Shown here: positions 31,186-43,737 of the stretch, piece after piece
How the letters are laid out: the number at the start of each line of letters is the position of its first letter
How positions within the stretch are numbered: the first letter of the stretch is position 1
Assembly: GCA_948567375.1 (NCBI GenBank)
Contig: OX419755.1
Coordinates: forward strand, 69,692,944-69,756,943
Direction: 5' to 3'
From: Lunularia cruciata
Taxonomy: Eukaryota; Streptophyta; Marchantiopsida; Lunulariales; Lunulariaceae
Length of the DNA: 64,000 bases
Translations under genes and position numbers: made by a program
Notes under the pieces: model-generated
What the model saw: the letters and a program-made list of their open reading frames with translations, nothing else
What the model was told of the DNA's origin: nothing
Databases searched by the model: none

Positions 31186-32289
31186 ATGATCACCAAATTG
31201 TTCAACATATGGCTGCACCCATCGACAGGCTCTGGAACGAGGGCTCTGCAAGGTATAGACCATGACAAATTCGAAGCCTTCTACACGAATTTGGCTACGG
31301 GGATCAACAACTTGGAGAAAGAATTGGGAAACTCCCATTTCAGTGTAGCATGGCTTCTCCGCGCCATGCAGTTTGTCCGGTCGCTACATTCCAGTTTGTT
31401 TCTGCTTATTGAAGAGGTATGGCTACCGATGCGAAAGACTGTGGGGATAGATGTCCTTGAGATGTACTTCAGTGTCAGCATGAAGCTCTTGGAAATGTGC
31501 AACTACCTGAGAGATGGAGTCAGTCAGCTGGAGTACACCCAGTTGTGTTTGGAGCATTGTCTCACAACGTTTGGTTCGATAATAGATAACCTTCCACAGG
31601 AGAAGGACGTGATGGGGAGTTGCAAGCGCGAGCTGGAGAAGGTGGAATCCAAGACCAATTCAAATCTGTGGGTAGATATGATTTCCAAGTTCAAGATGAC
31701 TGGAGGCGACAAGAGCAGTAGCAGGAAGCAGCAGGACCTTCTGATTGAAAGATCCCATAGTGCTCTTCCCTCTCCCTCTCTAAGCAAGCAGGCCTTCGAG
31801 ATTTCACAGGTTATGGCTGATTCACAACTTGTCACCACTTTCATTTCATGCCTCCTCCTTTGGGTGCTGACGGATACATCTGAGCAGTTCAGCTCCGCCC
31901 ATAATTTGGACGGACTTACCATGAGCATTGACAAGGCAGATTCGTGGGCTGCAGCTCTTTTGAGCATCAAGGGAAAAATTGAGAACTCTGAGTTGAAGCA
32001 CAAGAGATCAAATTGTTCGCTGTCCTTGGAAGAAATCAGAATTGTGCATAGTTCTCTTCGGGATTTGATTGAAGGAGCGGAGATGGAAAATATTGAAGCA
32101 GATGGGGAAAATCGATCCACAAAGTTGCGAACTATGCTGGAGCAGACGAAGGAAAAACTGGATGAGATGATTAGAACCTCTGAGAAGCTCTCTGAGATGA
32201 CTAATGACATATTTTCGGAGATACTTCAGTGCCAGGAAAAGCTCATGAAAGTTGTTGAAAATCAACTCCTTCGATCAGTTACGATTTAA
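31186..32289 (+). CDS. BYPASS1/ROH1-like protein, single exon, 367 aa
   Basis: Intact ATG-to-TAA frame of 367 aa. It resembles the plant BPS1/ROH1 family, small helical proteins of land plants. Arabidopsis BPS1 restrains a root-derived mobile signal; ROH1 is linked to exocyst subunits. Visible features: an N-terminal block DHDKFEAFYTNLATGINNLE (25-44) typical of the family start, LRAMQFVRSLHSSLFLLIEE (58-77), and the family-like YFSVSMKLLEMCNYLRDGVSQLE (94-116). A Ser/Lys-rich variable region spans about 165-200, a hydrophobic segment 214-230 (QLVTTFISCLLLWVL) corresponds to the weak membrane-like segment of the family, and the C-terminal half is a long acidic coiled coil (about 255-355). Length and lack of introns fit the family. 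The ATG is the first in frame and gives the full domain. No mutation is evident, in contrast to the surrounding elements. Function in this species is inferred from family only. Confidence 0.8.
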   Translation: MITKLFNIWLHPSTGSGTRALQGIDHDKFEAFYTNLATGINNLEKELGNSHFSVAWLLRAMQFVRSLHSSLFLLIEEVWLPMRKTVGIDVLEMYFSVSMKLLEMCNYLRDGVSQLEYTQLCLEHCLTTFGSIIDNLPQEKDVMGSCKRELEKVESKTNSNLWVDMISKFKMTGGDKSSSRKQQDLLIERSHSALPSPSLSKQAFEISQVMADSQLVTTFISCLLLWVLTDTSEQFSSAHNLDGLTMSIDKADSWAAALLSIKGKIENSELKHKRSNCSLSLEEIRIVHSSLRDLIEGAEMENIEADGENRSTKLRTMLEQTKEKLDEMIRTSEKLSEMTNDIFSEILQCQEKLMKVVENQLLRSVTI

Positions 32290-35190
32290 ACCGCAAGCAA
32301 TTGCCAGAGCCTTCGGATCCTCAACGATCCTACTATACAGTAACGGTAAGATAGCTCCAGCTCCAACTGTCCCAGATTTTGTTTCATCTGTACATGATTA
32401 GCATCCAACCGTTTCATTGGCTGGAAGTTTTTAGTTAATAGTACTTTTGGAAGTCTTTCTAGCAACTGCTTGAATTCACTTGACACTGGTCTCAGGTCTA
32501 CAGTGAACTCGTGCCACAGTGTCACATCAGGAATCAACTTCGCGCACGCAGATGGCAAATACTTTTAAGTCTTCTCAAACAGTGAGCTCGATGGGTCCAA
32601 CTCATGTCGGACCATCCGTTATCTAAGATATGGACTCTCGTCCTTTGCAACAAGACGGCGAAACCAATGATTGATCGTTTGCGAAGCGAGACTTCACCCA
32701 TGCGTCGACGGTGGTTCAGGACACAGACCGGACGTGGCCAGCTTGTTCTATCCACCTTCAACCATTTCTTATGTAATTCTATTCGGCCACACTATCGCGG
32801 AACACTTGGACAGGTGGAAAGGAGACAGGACGGCATTACGTATCACTCAGGAACCAGTTGAGGACAGGCCCGGACTCAAGACGGTTCTACTAGACAAATC
32901 TTGACTATTCGTTTGAGTTTTCAAAATGAGTCCGAAGTTTGAGCTAAATCAAAGAAAGCATGATTCCCTGTGCAATCCAGTTGGGAGGTTTCGCTCCAAA
33001 CGACATGATTTGACTCAATGATAGTAGATTCTGTGCTACAGCCTGTAACTTTTAGTTTTTCTAATCCATGGTCAAACAGGACAAACGCTTGCAAAATATT
33101 TGTGCATATTATCCTTACTGATGATATGTACACGATCAATTTTAAATCTTGACTTTGTACATACTAGTCTTCAACGATCTAACACACTCAGAAATGTAGT
33201 CAAGAGTCTATTGACAGCTGAAATGTATCCCTCTTGTCCGATACTGTTTACTAAACGGTTCTACCAGCTTCTGCGTCTTCGTGATTGAGCACTCTCAAAA
33301 CTGATTTTTCTTCTCTTTGATATAGTGGTTTAATTCTTTTTGAGAATTATCCTATCGCTTGTCATCCCTCTGAATGTGCATGTCCGAATCACTGCCAAGA
33401 CGAGTCTTGCCAGGGATTCGAGTACAATGAAGGAGGAAGCGGAAAGTGATCTCAACGTGAACTCTATCGTGGAGTTTATCACTAACAAGAAGATACATTG
33501 CCCAACGGCCGCTGAAGTTCGTTGTGTTCCAAATCAGATATCGTATAAGTGGGGCGAGAGAGACATAATGTTACATGAACCCGGTTCAAACTACGTGAAT
33601 GTGAATGGACCTTTGCTCTATAATCGACGTTCAAAAGGTGGGGACCATGCGAATGAAGAGGTTTAATCTGGCACAGGTTCCAAAGAATTATCTCCATAAG
33701 AGAGGACTTACAAATGTTCGTTGTAAGCACGTGAACGAAAAGTTACGTCATTCACTACCACGTTTTGCATCCAGTCTCCGGGTCCAATTATAGTACGTAC
33801 ATCGTCACCATGAATATATTTAGTGGTTTGCCTAGTTTTGGCGATCATGGAATGTTCGGTGTGTATTGACAGAGTCCTGAAAAGTTCTGGTGTATATTGA
33901 CGGCTTTTCTCAATTGACAGAGTCCTGAAAAGAAAATGTGAGGCTAGTATGGGGGAGTCACTCTTACGACAACTGGGATCATATAAGGATCTCATGATCA
34001 AAACCTACGGCAAGAAGTTGACGAAGGAAGTTGATAAGTACCATCACATGCTTGCCAAGCACCTCGAAAATTTTCAAGCATTTCAAACAAGAACGGATGT
34101 TCCAGTCTTGAAGGTCAGCCCAAAGAGGTGAAGCAATCGTACTTCTATGTGACTTTGTTATGGTACTGAAAGTTAGGAGCATTCTCTTTTGTCAGAGAAT
34201 GATAACGATAACCTTGTGAACCAATCACCCTCACTTCATGCTCTGCAAAAAGTGAAACAAATGGAAAGCACATTTTCTAGTTGGAGTAGGCCGTTACCGA
34301 GGGAAAAGTCTATGATCAGGACAAAGTTAACGTAGTCTAAGTTCATCAAAGCTTTATTATTTTATTTTTTGTTATTATTATTATTATTATCATTATATAT
34401 TTATATTTGCTTCGAATTCTGACCAGTTTGGTTCTTTAGAGTAGTCAACTATTACTCTGTTTTGTAGTTTATCAACATTCAAAGTAGACACGTAACTGTA
34501 CCGTATCAGTCACTTAGTTCGCCGCAACTCTATCGCCTTCAGCAATAAGAAGAGAGAAGAAGGAAACATCAACTGGCTTTACTCTGACAGGCGTTATGGA
34601 TACATGACAATCTTTTCTCATGATTGTGAGAAGTGAAAATAGAAAAATATTTGGTTATTGCTCATGATGAATATACAACAGTGCACATCAAAATTATGGT
34701 ATTGGTTGCTCTTTTTATCTTGATAAAAATTGTTTAGAACATGTCCTCTTAGCTTCACGCCATCAAAAGACCATTCAAAGAAAGCAAAATGCTATATATT
34801 ATTGCACACAAATGAGCAACATCATATTAAGGTTAATATGTTTCTTGTTGGATTGTGCATACTGATCCCCACATGAGCAAGTCAATTAAAACTTAAGATA
34901 AACTTCTTTGTAGTTCGGTGTCCTTATATAGAGTGGTTCACCTTTCTAGTGGCTGAATCATCCATGGAATCTGGCTAGTCTAGTCCATGTTTCACTATGG
35001 CTCATAGTCTTTTGTCCATAGAGCAGAAGTCAGTCAAAACAGAATCACACCTTAACACCAAATCTAAGAATTAAGTCAAGATCTTCTTACCACCTTTGGG
35101 ACTTCTATTAGGCCTTTACGTTAGTAAACAACCACCAAAGTTAACACCCCATAATCTACCTCATATCCTTCGATCCATTCCCATGGTTGA
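32290..35190. other. Gene-poor region downstream of the BPS1-like gene
   Basis: Only short unrelated frames. One plus-strand stretch (33340-33666, then 33949-34131) reads hydrophilic helical sequence (KKLTKEVDKYHHMLAKHLEN) but is separated by stops and not recognised; it could be a decayed gene. A 19-bp direct repeat (TTGACAGAGTCCTGAAAAG) lies at 33866-33884 and 33914-33932. A simple TTATTA tract is at 34360-34395. Confidence 0.4.
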
Positions 35191-35208
35191 GTTTTGTTCC
35201 CAAGACAA

Positions 35209-35442
35209 TCTTAGAGATACTCTCTTTTATATAGAGTTTAGACTACCCAAAACTCCCTCTTCTTTTGCTTCCAAGATTTTATCCCAACCAAATGAGGAAA
35301 ACCTATATTTCAGGATTTTCTTCAATCTTAGAGATACTCTCTTTTGCATAAAGTTTTGGATTACCAAAGACTCCACTCGTATGTTCTTCCAAAATTATAT
35401 CCAAACCAAAATACTAAAACTTACATTTCATGATTTTTACCT
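35209..35442. repeat. Tandem duplication, 117-bp unit, two copies
   Basis: Units start at 35209 and 35326 with TCTTAGAGATACTCTCTTTT and share the later blocks GGATT/ACCAAAGACTCC-like and AAACCTATATTTCA. An open frame of 124 codons over it (35096-35470) reflects the duplication and lacks recognisable motifs. Confidence 0.75.
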
Positions 35443-37588
35443 CATAAGTTTGGGTCAAACTTGTTTCTGATGGAAAGCTCTTGTCAAAAGTTATTTAATG
35501 GTTTGAAGAGTTCTAACTTTAGATACCTGATTTTCAAATTTTTTCACAAATGTATCTATGTCTCATTTTAGAGCACGGAAACTCAAGTCCTAGTTTTGAG
35601 AAATCCAGACTGATTTGGGTAATAACTCACATAACTCACTTGATACTTATGCACTTTTAAATATCTTTTTTGCCTTGAAGCATATAGACAAGAATTTCAA
35701 ATAGCACCAAAATTAGGCCAAGTAAAAACTCATTCTAGGAGAATAATTTTGTACCATTAGACTCATTTCCACAACTTGAATTGTTTCTCCTTTACCCAAT
35801 TAGTTCCAACTACCATAACTTCTTTGTTACATGAGCACTTTGTACACTCTAGATCTTGTTAGAACCATCTTGGTGACGGCCTTCTAACAAGAGGACAATC
35901 ATGGAAAATGGATTTTCACTCTAATAGATTTTGGTCCTTGGAATAAAAAATTTATAATTCCACATATCTCAAGTTTATTTCCCTTACTTTTTGTCTTAAG
36001 TACAGGTTTTGTATGTATTGAAAGAGGTATCTCTTTTCTTTTGTACTCCATCATAAAGAAGAAACTTGTTTAATGAGAAATTGTATTTTCATCCAGGAAG
36101 ATTGGGAGTTAGACGAAAGAAGCTAGACTACAAAGGCAATAAGGGCCAAAGATACTCCTCTATAAAGATATGTCAATTAAGCCAAAGACAAAGAAGTAAC
36201 TGCAAAGGGAAGGAATTTGAATTTGGCTAAAGACATTTTGAATTCTACTAAAGGCCACTACAAATACTTTAAGGAGATGACTTTTTGTACCTAATAGCAG
36301 CCAAAACACATGAGGAAAACAACTAGAAATTGACTGAAGAATAACATGGCAAGGGACACATTGAAGACTTGTGCTATAAATGGGCCATTTCTATTATGGA
36401 GCTCCTATTGTTAGTTAGATTTAATCCCAACATCAAAATTACTTGCAATGAAGGCATGGATGTAGGAACTATAAGATTGAGTGTTGTGAGTTTAAGTGTT
36501 TAAGTGTGGGGTGAGCAATCAGGGTGGGGAGAGGACTTTAGTTGGGTAGTTATATGTATAGGTTTTTCAACATGGTTCTTGGTGTAGTTTCCAAGGGGAA
36601 GACAAATGCCCTAAACCTTTGCAACCTTATAATTAATAGGTGGGTGGCATCTCAAAAGGACATTCCTATGCATCTACACATGACTTTCTTCCCTTAGCGG
36701 TGGAATTTTATGTTAGGACTGATTGGCCAAGAGATCTAATGTGGTCATAATTGAAATAAGGATACTCTTTGTTGTAACACAAAGGAGTGGACAAAGGACC
36801 ATTAGAGACTTCTTCATATGGATGATGTAGGAGAGAAATTTTTTGTAAAATTTACAAAAAAAAAATATTTTCTCTCTTTTTGATGAGGATAAGTTATTTT
36901 CAAGGCAAGTTATTTTTATGTTCAAAAGAAGAAACCTCTTATCTAGGTATTCTTCAAATTCTACCTTGTACATGTGAAGGTACAAAGAAGATAGCCACAA
37001 AGATCTATCTAGTACAAAGGAATGAGTATGAAGAAGTCAGGTCCAAAGAAGGGTCAAAACCAAAAGAGACAAGTACCAAAATTCTTCAAAGCCAAAGATC
37101 TTCAAAACCAAATTCCATATGAAAATTTGAATAATACCAACGTCTATACAAAGAATTGTTTCCAAGGAACATTGGTACCCATTGCAAAATTCTCTTATGA
37201 AGATAGTGACTGCTCAACCACTAAGGACCATAATCAAGGAGCCTTGACTATGAAGTAAGTGCAACCAAGTAATTTCACCCCTTGTCATGAATTTTTAAAA
37301 GCACTCCACAGAATATTCCAAAATTCTTAGAACCTTCAGAGTTTGAACTTCTTTATAGTTGTAACGCACTTGATAAAAAAGATAGTTCAAGCAAGACAAG
37401 CAATAAAGAAGACCCTAAAGTGATTCTTTGCTTCCCAAGATTAGATAAGTGTGCAATGAGAGCAAAGAGTGAATTACTCCAAAGTAAGAATTTGATGTTC
37501 TTAATATAGAATTGGAGCTTAGTTCACATGCCATTGTGCAAGACATGAATAGTAGAAAAGAGAAGACAATTGTGGATTTTAGGGTGAA

Positions 37589-37745
37589 CCCTTATGGTTG
37601 GAGTGAAGAACACTAGAGGTATGTACTCAAAGGTGGCATAGCTCCTTCTAGTGGATCTAAGAGGTACCCTTATGGTTGGAGTGAAGAACACTAGAGGTTA
37701 GTACTCAAAAGGAGATATAGCTACTTCTAGAAGGATTACTCTAGA
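37589..37745. repeat. Tandem duplication, 78-bp unit, in B3
   Basis: Two units, each containing CTTATGGTTGGAGTGAAGAA followed by CACTAGAGGT, at 37591 and 37669. It lies in the gag-like region; 78 is a multiple of three, so the duplication preserves the frame. Confidence 0.8.
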
Positions 37746-38260
37746 CATTAAGTTAAGAGATATGGAGAGGAGTTCAACACAAAGATTATAGACTCCTTTG
37801 CAAAGAAGTGGTTTGCCGGTAATGGTTGGAGGCTTGCTAATTATAAGGACCTTGCATAAAAATTTGTTGTATAATTGTTGATGAAGCTATTTTGCACAAG
37901 AGAAATAATACTTGACAATCAATAAAGCTATTTTCTTTGAGCAAGTTTACCAAGAAGTTTGAGGAAGATGGAGGAGCTATTTACCTCACTCCATTTGCAT
38001 ACATTTTTCATGCCATTGAATTTGCTAAGTGAGGATGAGCAAAAGAGGTTTCAAAGCTATTATCATTAGGAGGATTACTTTGTAGCTCAACCCAAACAAA
38101 TAGAGATAATTCAAGTGTAACAATATGCAGTTTAACGACAAAGTTAGTCAAGGTTAAAGAAGTAGTGAATAGGCCAAATTAGCCTAGAGTATCCTAGAAT
38201 TATCTAGGATGCTTCTTGGGAAGCTTCCCACTAGCTTAGCTTGCACCCCAAGTAGGTAAT

Positions 38261-38287
38261 TTCTAGAAGAAAGCTTCTAGAAGCTTC
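38261..38287 (+). promoter_or_regulatory. Heat-shock-element-like sites in the D2 LTR
   Basis: TTCTAGAA at 38261-38268 is a perfect two-unit heat-shock element, and TTCTAGAAGCTTC at 38275-38287 is a perfect three-unit one (nTTCnnGAAnnTTCn). They lie about 145-170 bp upstream of the LTR TATA box. Heat-shock factors bind such arrays. Confidence 0.6.
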
Positions 38288-38431
38288 CAACTAGTTTAGT
38301 TTGCACGCCAAGTAGGTGGCTTCAACAAGGAAGCTTCTTGAGAAGCTTCTCGGTTAACTTGGCTTGCACTCCAAGAAAGCGGCTCAAAGAAACTTCTTGA
38401 GAAGCTTCTCAAGAGCCTTGTATGCTCCGTA

Positions 38432-38439
38432 TAAATACA
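38432..38439 (+). promoter_or_regulatory. TATA box in D2 LTR
   Basis: TATAAATA, conserved in sequence context with D1 (18615-18622). Confidence 0.55.
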
Positions 38440-41339
38440 AGAGCCAAAGCTCATGCTAGGTATTTGGAGTTTTCCCACATTCAAGTGTCCCAATGTGATA
38501 TTCCATTCTCCTATTTCTCTCCTCAGTCTTGGTCTTTTACATCAAGCCTATTTGGAAGCAAACATTGAATTTACCAAGTATAGGAAGTTGTAAAAGTAAA
38601 AGAAGCGGTAGTTGTTATACCAAAGAAGATGTATTCATCAAGAAGAACACAAGTGAAGGTTGCCAAGAAAATGATGAAGAGTCCCTAAGTGGTGAATCTA
38701 TCTTTGTATGAAGATGAAGAAGAATCCAATGAGGAGAGTGAAGAAGAAGAAGATGAAGAAAACACTCTCACCATGTTGGAAACCAATTCCGCATTGAAGG
38801 GAGAAGAAGGAGATGCAAATGTAGAGTCCACACCAAATGAAGTGGAACAACCTACAACTCAAGAAGAAGACCAAGAAAATTTTGGGTGTTGAAAGATAAA
38901 GTGGACATAAAAGGAGAAGAGGAAGGGATCTCAATCAACATTTCATCATAAAGACATAGGTGTAGAAACTAAAGTCTTAGCAAAAGTATCATTGATGGAG
39001 GAAACTTCATCATTAATTTGGTTAGGTATACATTAAGATTCTTTTAGATGATTCTTCCTTAATATAGAAAAGTGTAGCCAAATGCATTAGATTACTCTTC
39101 ATTTGTGAAAATATTGAATATGAATAAGTACACAATGAATGCAAGGATGACCAAGTAGAGGAAAGACATAGAGAAGGCAAGGAACCTATTCAAGGAATAA
39201 TACAAGAAGGTGAATTTGCTAGTGCAAGATAACTATGAGGTCAAGAAGCATAACTCCTAGCTAGCTGGAAAAAAAAGATATCCAAAGATTGTAGGGAGAT
39301 CTAAGAGCTCTTTGGTTTGAACAAAAGTAGAAGTAGCAAGGGTACAAAGAAGAACTATAGAGGAAGGATGCAAAGATAATGAGCATCCCATGTAAGTTGG
39401 AGTGAGAAAAGATAAAGATCATTACCTTAGAGTTACAAATGGCTAAATACAAGAAAGAAGTAGCCATATAATTAGAAGGTACAACTGAAGAAGGAGAAAG
39501 AGAAGGAGAAGGAGGAGTGAGCAATAGACTAGTCGTGGATATTACAAGTACAACCAAAGTCATTACATTAACCAACTCAAAACAGAATAAGCTTAAGATA
39601 ATCAAGGAGTTAGAAGATCTTCATGATCAGTTGGTAGCCATTAAAGAAGAGGTGGCAGTGTGTAGGATGACCAAAGCTAAGCTACATGAGTTAAAACTGC
39701 AAGTTCAAACTTTGAGCACTCAAGCCTATGAAGATCAAAAGATGGACAGGTTGTCCTTAAACTGGGGGAACATATAAATAGAAATTCCAAGAAAACTATG
39801 ACATTATAATATTAGATATTGGGGAATAAGATTGAATTTTTCTTAGGAAAGCTAGAGGTGAAGGTACTTCTTTGTAGTAGTTATTGTATTAAAGAACCTT
39901 CACTAAAGAAAGATTATTTGTAGTTTTATTAATCTTTGGAGTATGATGAAGATATCCAAAGATGACAAAGTAAGAAGTTTTTGTGAGGAAGAATTGGAAG
40001 TGAATAAGGGGTGTACAGATCAGCAAGATAAGATAAGACAAGGATATTAAAAATTGCCAATATATATAGTAAAAATGCAAGGAAGTGCAATCTTGGTAGA
40101 TCTTTGCATTTCCTCAACCATTAGATTCCTTTGGTCCCAAGTAGGAGATACTATTTAAATTATAATTCCACTTGTAAATATTCATTCAATTGATGAAAGA
40201 TGAATAAAGTGAAAGGGCCAAAGTCCCTTTGTTACTTTGCTTAATTTTGAGTATTAATGTCAGGTCTTTGTTGAACAACCATGCAGAATTGTCATACTTG
40301 AGTGACTAGATGTGTGTAATTACTAGTACTCATGGCTAGAATGTGTGATCCTTGGTATTTTTGAAGATGGAAAGCATTGCCTTGATGGGTCTTAAGTGGG
40401 TTGTAGTGTTGATAGTACAATAAGAACAAAGACAAAGAATAATCACCAATGCAAAGATCCTTTGAAAAGAGCCGTGCCTTTTGGGAAGGGTAGAGCATAG
40501 TCTTTGGGGTAGAAATCTTTCCAATAGAAGTATCCTCTTTAGAGTTGATTGAATCATCACCTTCAAAAGATATTTGGAATTTATCATAAGTGAAAGTGAT
40601 TTTTTGGGTATTCTATTCACCATAGTGTGCAATGGAGGTTATACTACTTCTTATGGGAGTGATTCCTCGTTTTCATCCTCAATGCCTCATCTTATGGTAT
40701 CTCAATGAGGCAAGTAGGCATTGGTTGCCAAAGGAGCAACCAAAGACCCTACATGAAGAACCAATGCAAGAAGGTACAAAGGTCTTTAGCTTTGATAATC
40801 TTTGGTGCCTTGAGGGACTCAATCATCCCAATTATGGAGTTCCTTGAATCAATGTTTAAGTAGCATGTGCAATAATGTTTGAGTGTGTCGTAATGGTTGG
40901 CTATGGTGAAAGGAAGTGCACCACATTTGTACAATTTTAAGGCAAAGATGGAGTTCTTTAGAAGGAGATTGATTGTTTGAAATAGACTCTTCAAGAGAGC
41001 AAGGAAGAAAAGGAGTAGTTGAGCAATAGCATCAATGTCTTTTAGAAGGAGAACCACAATAGCTCCAACATATTTCAAGTGTAGATAGAGCACTTCCAAT
41101 GTTTTTAATTTGACATTTGACATTCTTTGAGCAAAGAATGCTATTATAAAAAAATACACTTTGGACTTGCTCATTGTAAACTTGAAGATCAAAGCATGAC
41201 ATCTAGAGTAGCAATGCTAAGTCTAAGAACAACATTGATGTCAACTGGAAGAATACCTTAATCAATATTGGTTCATAATTAAGATTGCATTAGGAGCATT
41301 AAATGATGAAGTGAAGGAGTGAGATCTTCACAACTACGA

Positions 41340-42345
41340 CAACCAAGTGGTTGTGGAAGGAGCTCAAAATTGTTACACTCCAAATTCAAAAATTGAAGGA
41401 GAAGTTTCTTGTCAATGTAGAAGACAAAAAGCCAAAGCCAATTCAGTTTTTTGATACTACAAGAGAATTTTTAGTAGTGAGATCAGGTCCTTCAAAAGTG
41501 GTTCCCAAAGAGACTTCCCAATCCAAAGGACAACTTCTTTTGGCAAAGAAGACTTACATTAGAGAGAATCTATGTCAAGAATTAATAAAGACCATTGATA
41601 GGTTAGATAACATAGCAAATTTTTATCAAACAAATTAACCTTGCAATTAGGACTTCTTTGCTTGACCATTCTTCACAAAGGAGTTTATTTCCTTTGGTTT
41701 TAGATAGATAGTTAGTTAGCTAATGTTGGTAGTTGTAGAAATCAATCAAGTTTTGGAATGTAACTAATTGAAAGTTTGCTTAATTTATTTTTATGAATAC
41801 TTCAAATGATTAGTATTCATACATTAAGAAAGAAAAGTGCAAAACTCCTTGTTGTTTCTAATTCCTCTATCAAGATTTGGGTGCATTCTTAGTTACATGA
41901 ATGATGAATCTTTTTAATTGAAATTTATATGATAAATTAATACTTTGGGTGTTTGATCCTTTGTGGTAGTCTTCTTGAAGCAATGTGTCAAAGGAATCTT
42001 TAGGTTTTGAAGTGTTGATAGTAGTAAAAGAAGTACCTACAAAGATAGTACCTTTGGGCAAAGTCTTTCCTTCATGAAGACACATTCTTTCAACAAAGGA
42101 AATTTTATGTTCGTCTAGAGTAAGACATAATAGAGTTTCAAAGAAAGGAATTTGGTCTTTGATTTAAAACATTATAAAACAAGTATTAACATGACTAAAT
42201 ATTCTATGATTGTGGGTTTGTTTTCATATATTTCTGTAGTTTGCCTTCCTGGTCTTTTGCAATCAATTCATTTCTCAACAGATCCTCATGAGATCAACTT
42301 GTTACTTACAAAAATACTTGATTTTGGTCTTTATTGAGTTGTTAC
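41340..42345 (+). mobile_element. B-family 3' fragment, copy B4
   Basis: A helical frame (41351-41638; KELKIVTLQIQKLKEKFLVN start) is followed by an LTR-like end collinear with 12000-12595: GTGTTTGATCCTTTGTGG, AGCAATGTGTCAAAGGAATC, GAAGTGTTGATAGTAG, and the terminal GAGTTGTTACA at 42335-42345. More diverged than B1 and B2. The 5' part of the element is missing. Confidence 0.5.
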
Positions 42346-43737
42346 ATAGATATATCCACAAATATACAAATACCCTTGTTTTCATGTCTCACTTGAGAAA
42401 TGAAGTCTAGTTTGAGTACCTAAACTCCAACAATCAAATTCATATATTGGATTAGTAGTTTGGATTTCCAAGATAACATTTGAATGTTGTTTGAATGTTT
42501 AATCCAATGATTTTAAGAATCATAGAAAGTAGAAACTAAATATATGAAACATGAGGAAATGGAAAATATCTTATCTTTTGTCTTTTATGTATTTCTTTTA
42601 ACATCTTAGAGTTTGAAACCATGACCTCAAGAATCAGATCTTATCCACATTTTATTGTAGCCTTTACTACTTTAACCATACCATGGTTCATCATCAATAC
42701 AATGGTATTTGAATTCCTATGAGTCTCTAAACATAGGAATAACCAATTTTTTTAACCATACTCCTTAATTTAAACTTCTAGATTCATAAATCCTTAACCT
42801 TTGTTTAACATATATTTATTTTATGCTTAATTCTTTCTTCTCGGGTATGTACAAATCTTCTTAGTTGATTACTCTTGATGCTTGACTACTACCTTGTTTG
42901 TGTAGTTAAGAGAGGATGAAATCATGTTTTTCATTTTCTTGTAAGTTTCTTTGGCTCCATTTTCTTGGATTATAATCTAATAGGATGTTCAATTCAAAGA
43001 TTTCTTTCATTGTCAAATCAATTAAAAATACTAATAGATATAAAAAAAAATTAAAAAAAATTTTAATTTTTTTTTTCCATTTTATGATTTCAAATAATTT
43101 TGAAAACTCCTTGATCCTTATGTCTTACAAGTTTGAACTCCAAATTTATAAAATAAAATAAAAAAGAGAAAATAATCATATTCTTCATTCTTCTTGTACT
43201 CCTTTATTTATTATACTAATCTTCTTATTGGATAAAAAATTCAAAAAGCTTCCTATCACAACTTGAACCGTTGGAAATTAATACTTTATTATGAAGTTAA
43301 CCAAAAAAATTGTATTTTTTAAACCCTTATTTAAGACAATAATACTTTATTCAAGTAGTACTAAAATCCAACTTATAATATGGTATCTAAGAGAGAATTC
43401 TTTTATGTTTTTGTTTACTCATAACTTATATACCAAGTCTAAGGTTTTCTATTAACATGGTCTTGATATATATAAAATTGAAAGAGTTTTTCAATGTAAG
43501 CTTAAGCCAACTAGAAATAACATAAATGAAATTTTTTGCCAAAATTACATATAAATTATCCTTTGCATTGTTCTATTGCTCATGGAAAATGGAAAATGGA
43601 AAATAAAATTAGAACAATAGAAAATGAAACACATATTGAAGAGCAAACAATTCCTAAATCTTATGGTCTGAAACAACAAAATTATGATGTATAGTATCCA
43701 AGAGTAGAAAATATGATATTTTCATTTTCACATAACT
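42346..43737. other. AT-rich region, nothing recognised
   Basis: About 1.4 kb of very AT-rich DNA with poly-A and poly-T runs (43040-43075). No repeats shared with other parts of the window and no coding frame were identified. Confidence 0.5.

Larger units (their letters stand above)
38116..38541 (+). mobile_element. Solo LTR of family D (D2) with TCAAG target duplication
   Basis: 426 bp, TGTAACAATATG to TCTTTTACA, flanked by TCAAG at 38111-38115 and 38542-38546. No internal element sequence lies between, so it is a solo LTR left by recombination. Compared with D1 (301 bp) it has two extra units of about 60 bp in the upstream part, each carrying an AAGCTTCT-type dyad and the TAGCTTGCACCCCAAG block. 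A TATAAATA lies at 38432-38439. It is inserted in the B3 gag-like frame. Confidence 0.9.
36030..40625 (+). mobile_element. B-family element, copy B3 (interrupted by solo LTR D2)
   Basis: Plus-strand copy of the B family. The left part (about 36100-36400) resembles the 5' end of B1. Gag-like sequence reads IYLTPF and LNLLSEDEQKRF at about 37995-38050, matching FGLNLLSEDE of B1. After D2 (38116-38541) the frame continues with a Lys-rich patch and a strongly acidic stretch (DEEESNEESEEEEDEENT, 38707-38760). A helical frame at 39517-39777 contains KLHELKLQVQ as in the B1 second ORF. The 3' LTR-like end (about 40080-40620) has CTATTTAA, GAATAAAG and the ATTGCCTTGATGGGTCTTAA block. Many stops; no pol domains. 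Confidence 0.6.

Noticed and set aside
31524-32210. 228-codon minus-strand ORF
   Set aside because: Antisense shadow of the BPS1-like coding region; Ser/Leu-rich without motifs.
35096-35470. 124-codon ORF as a gene
   Set aside because: Explained by a 117-bp tandem duplication; no recognisable domain.
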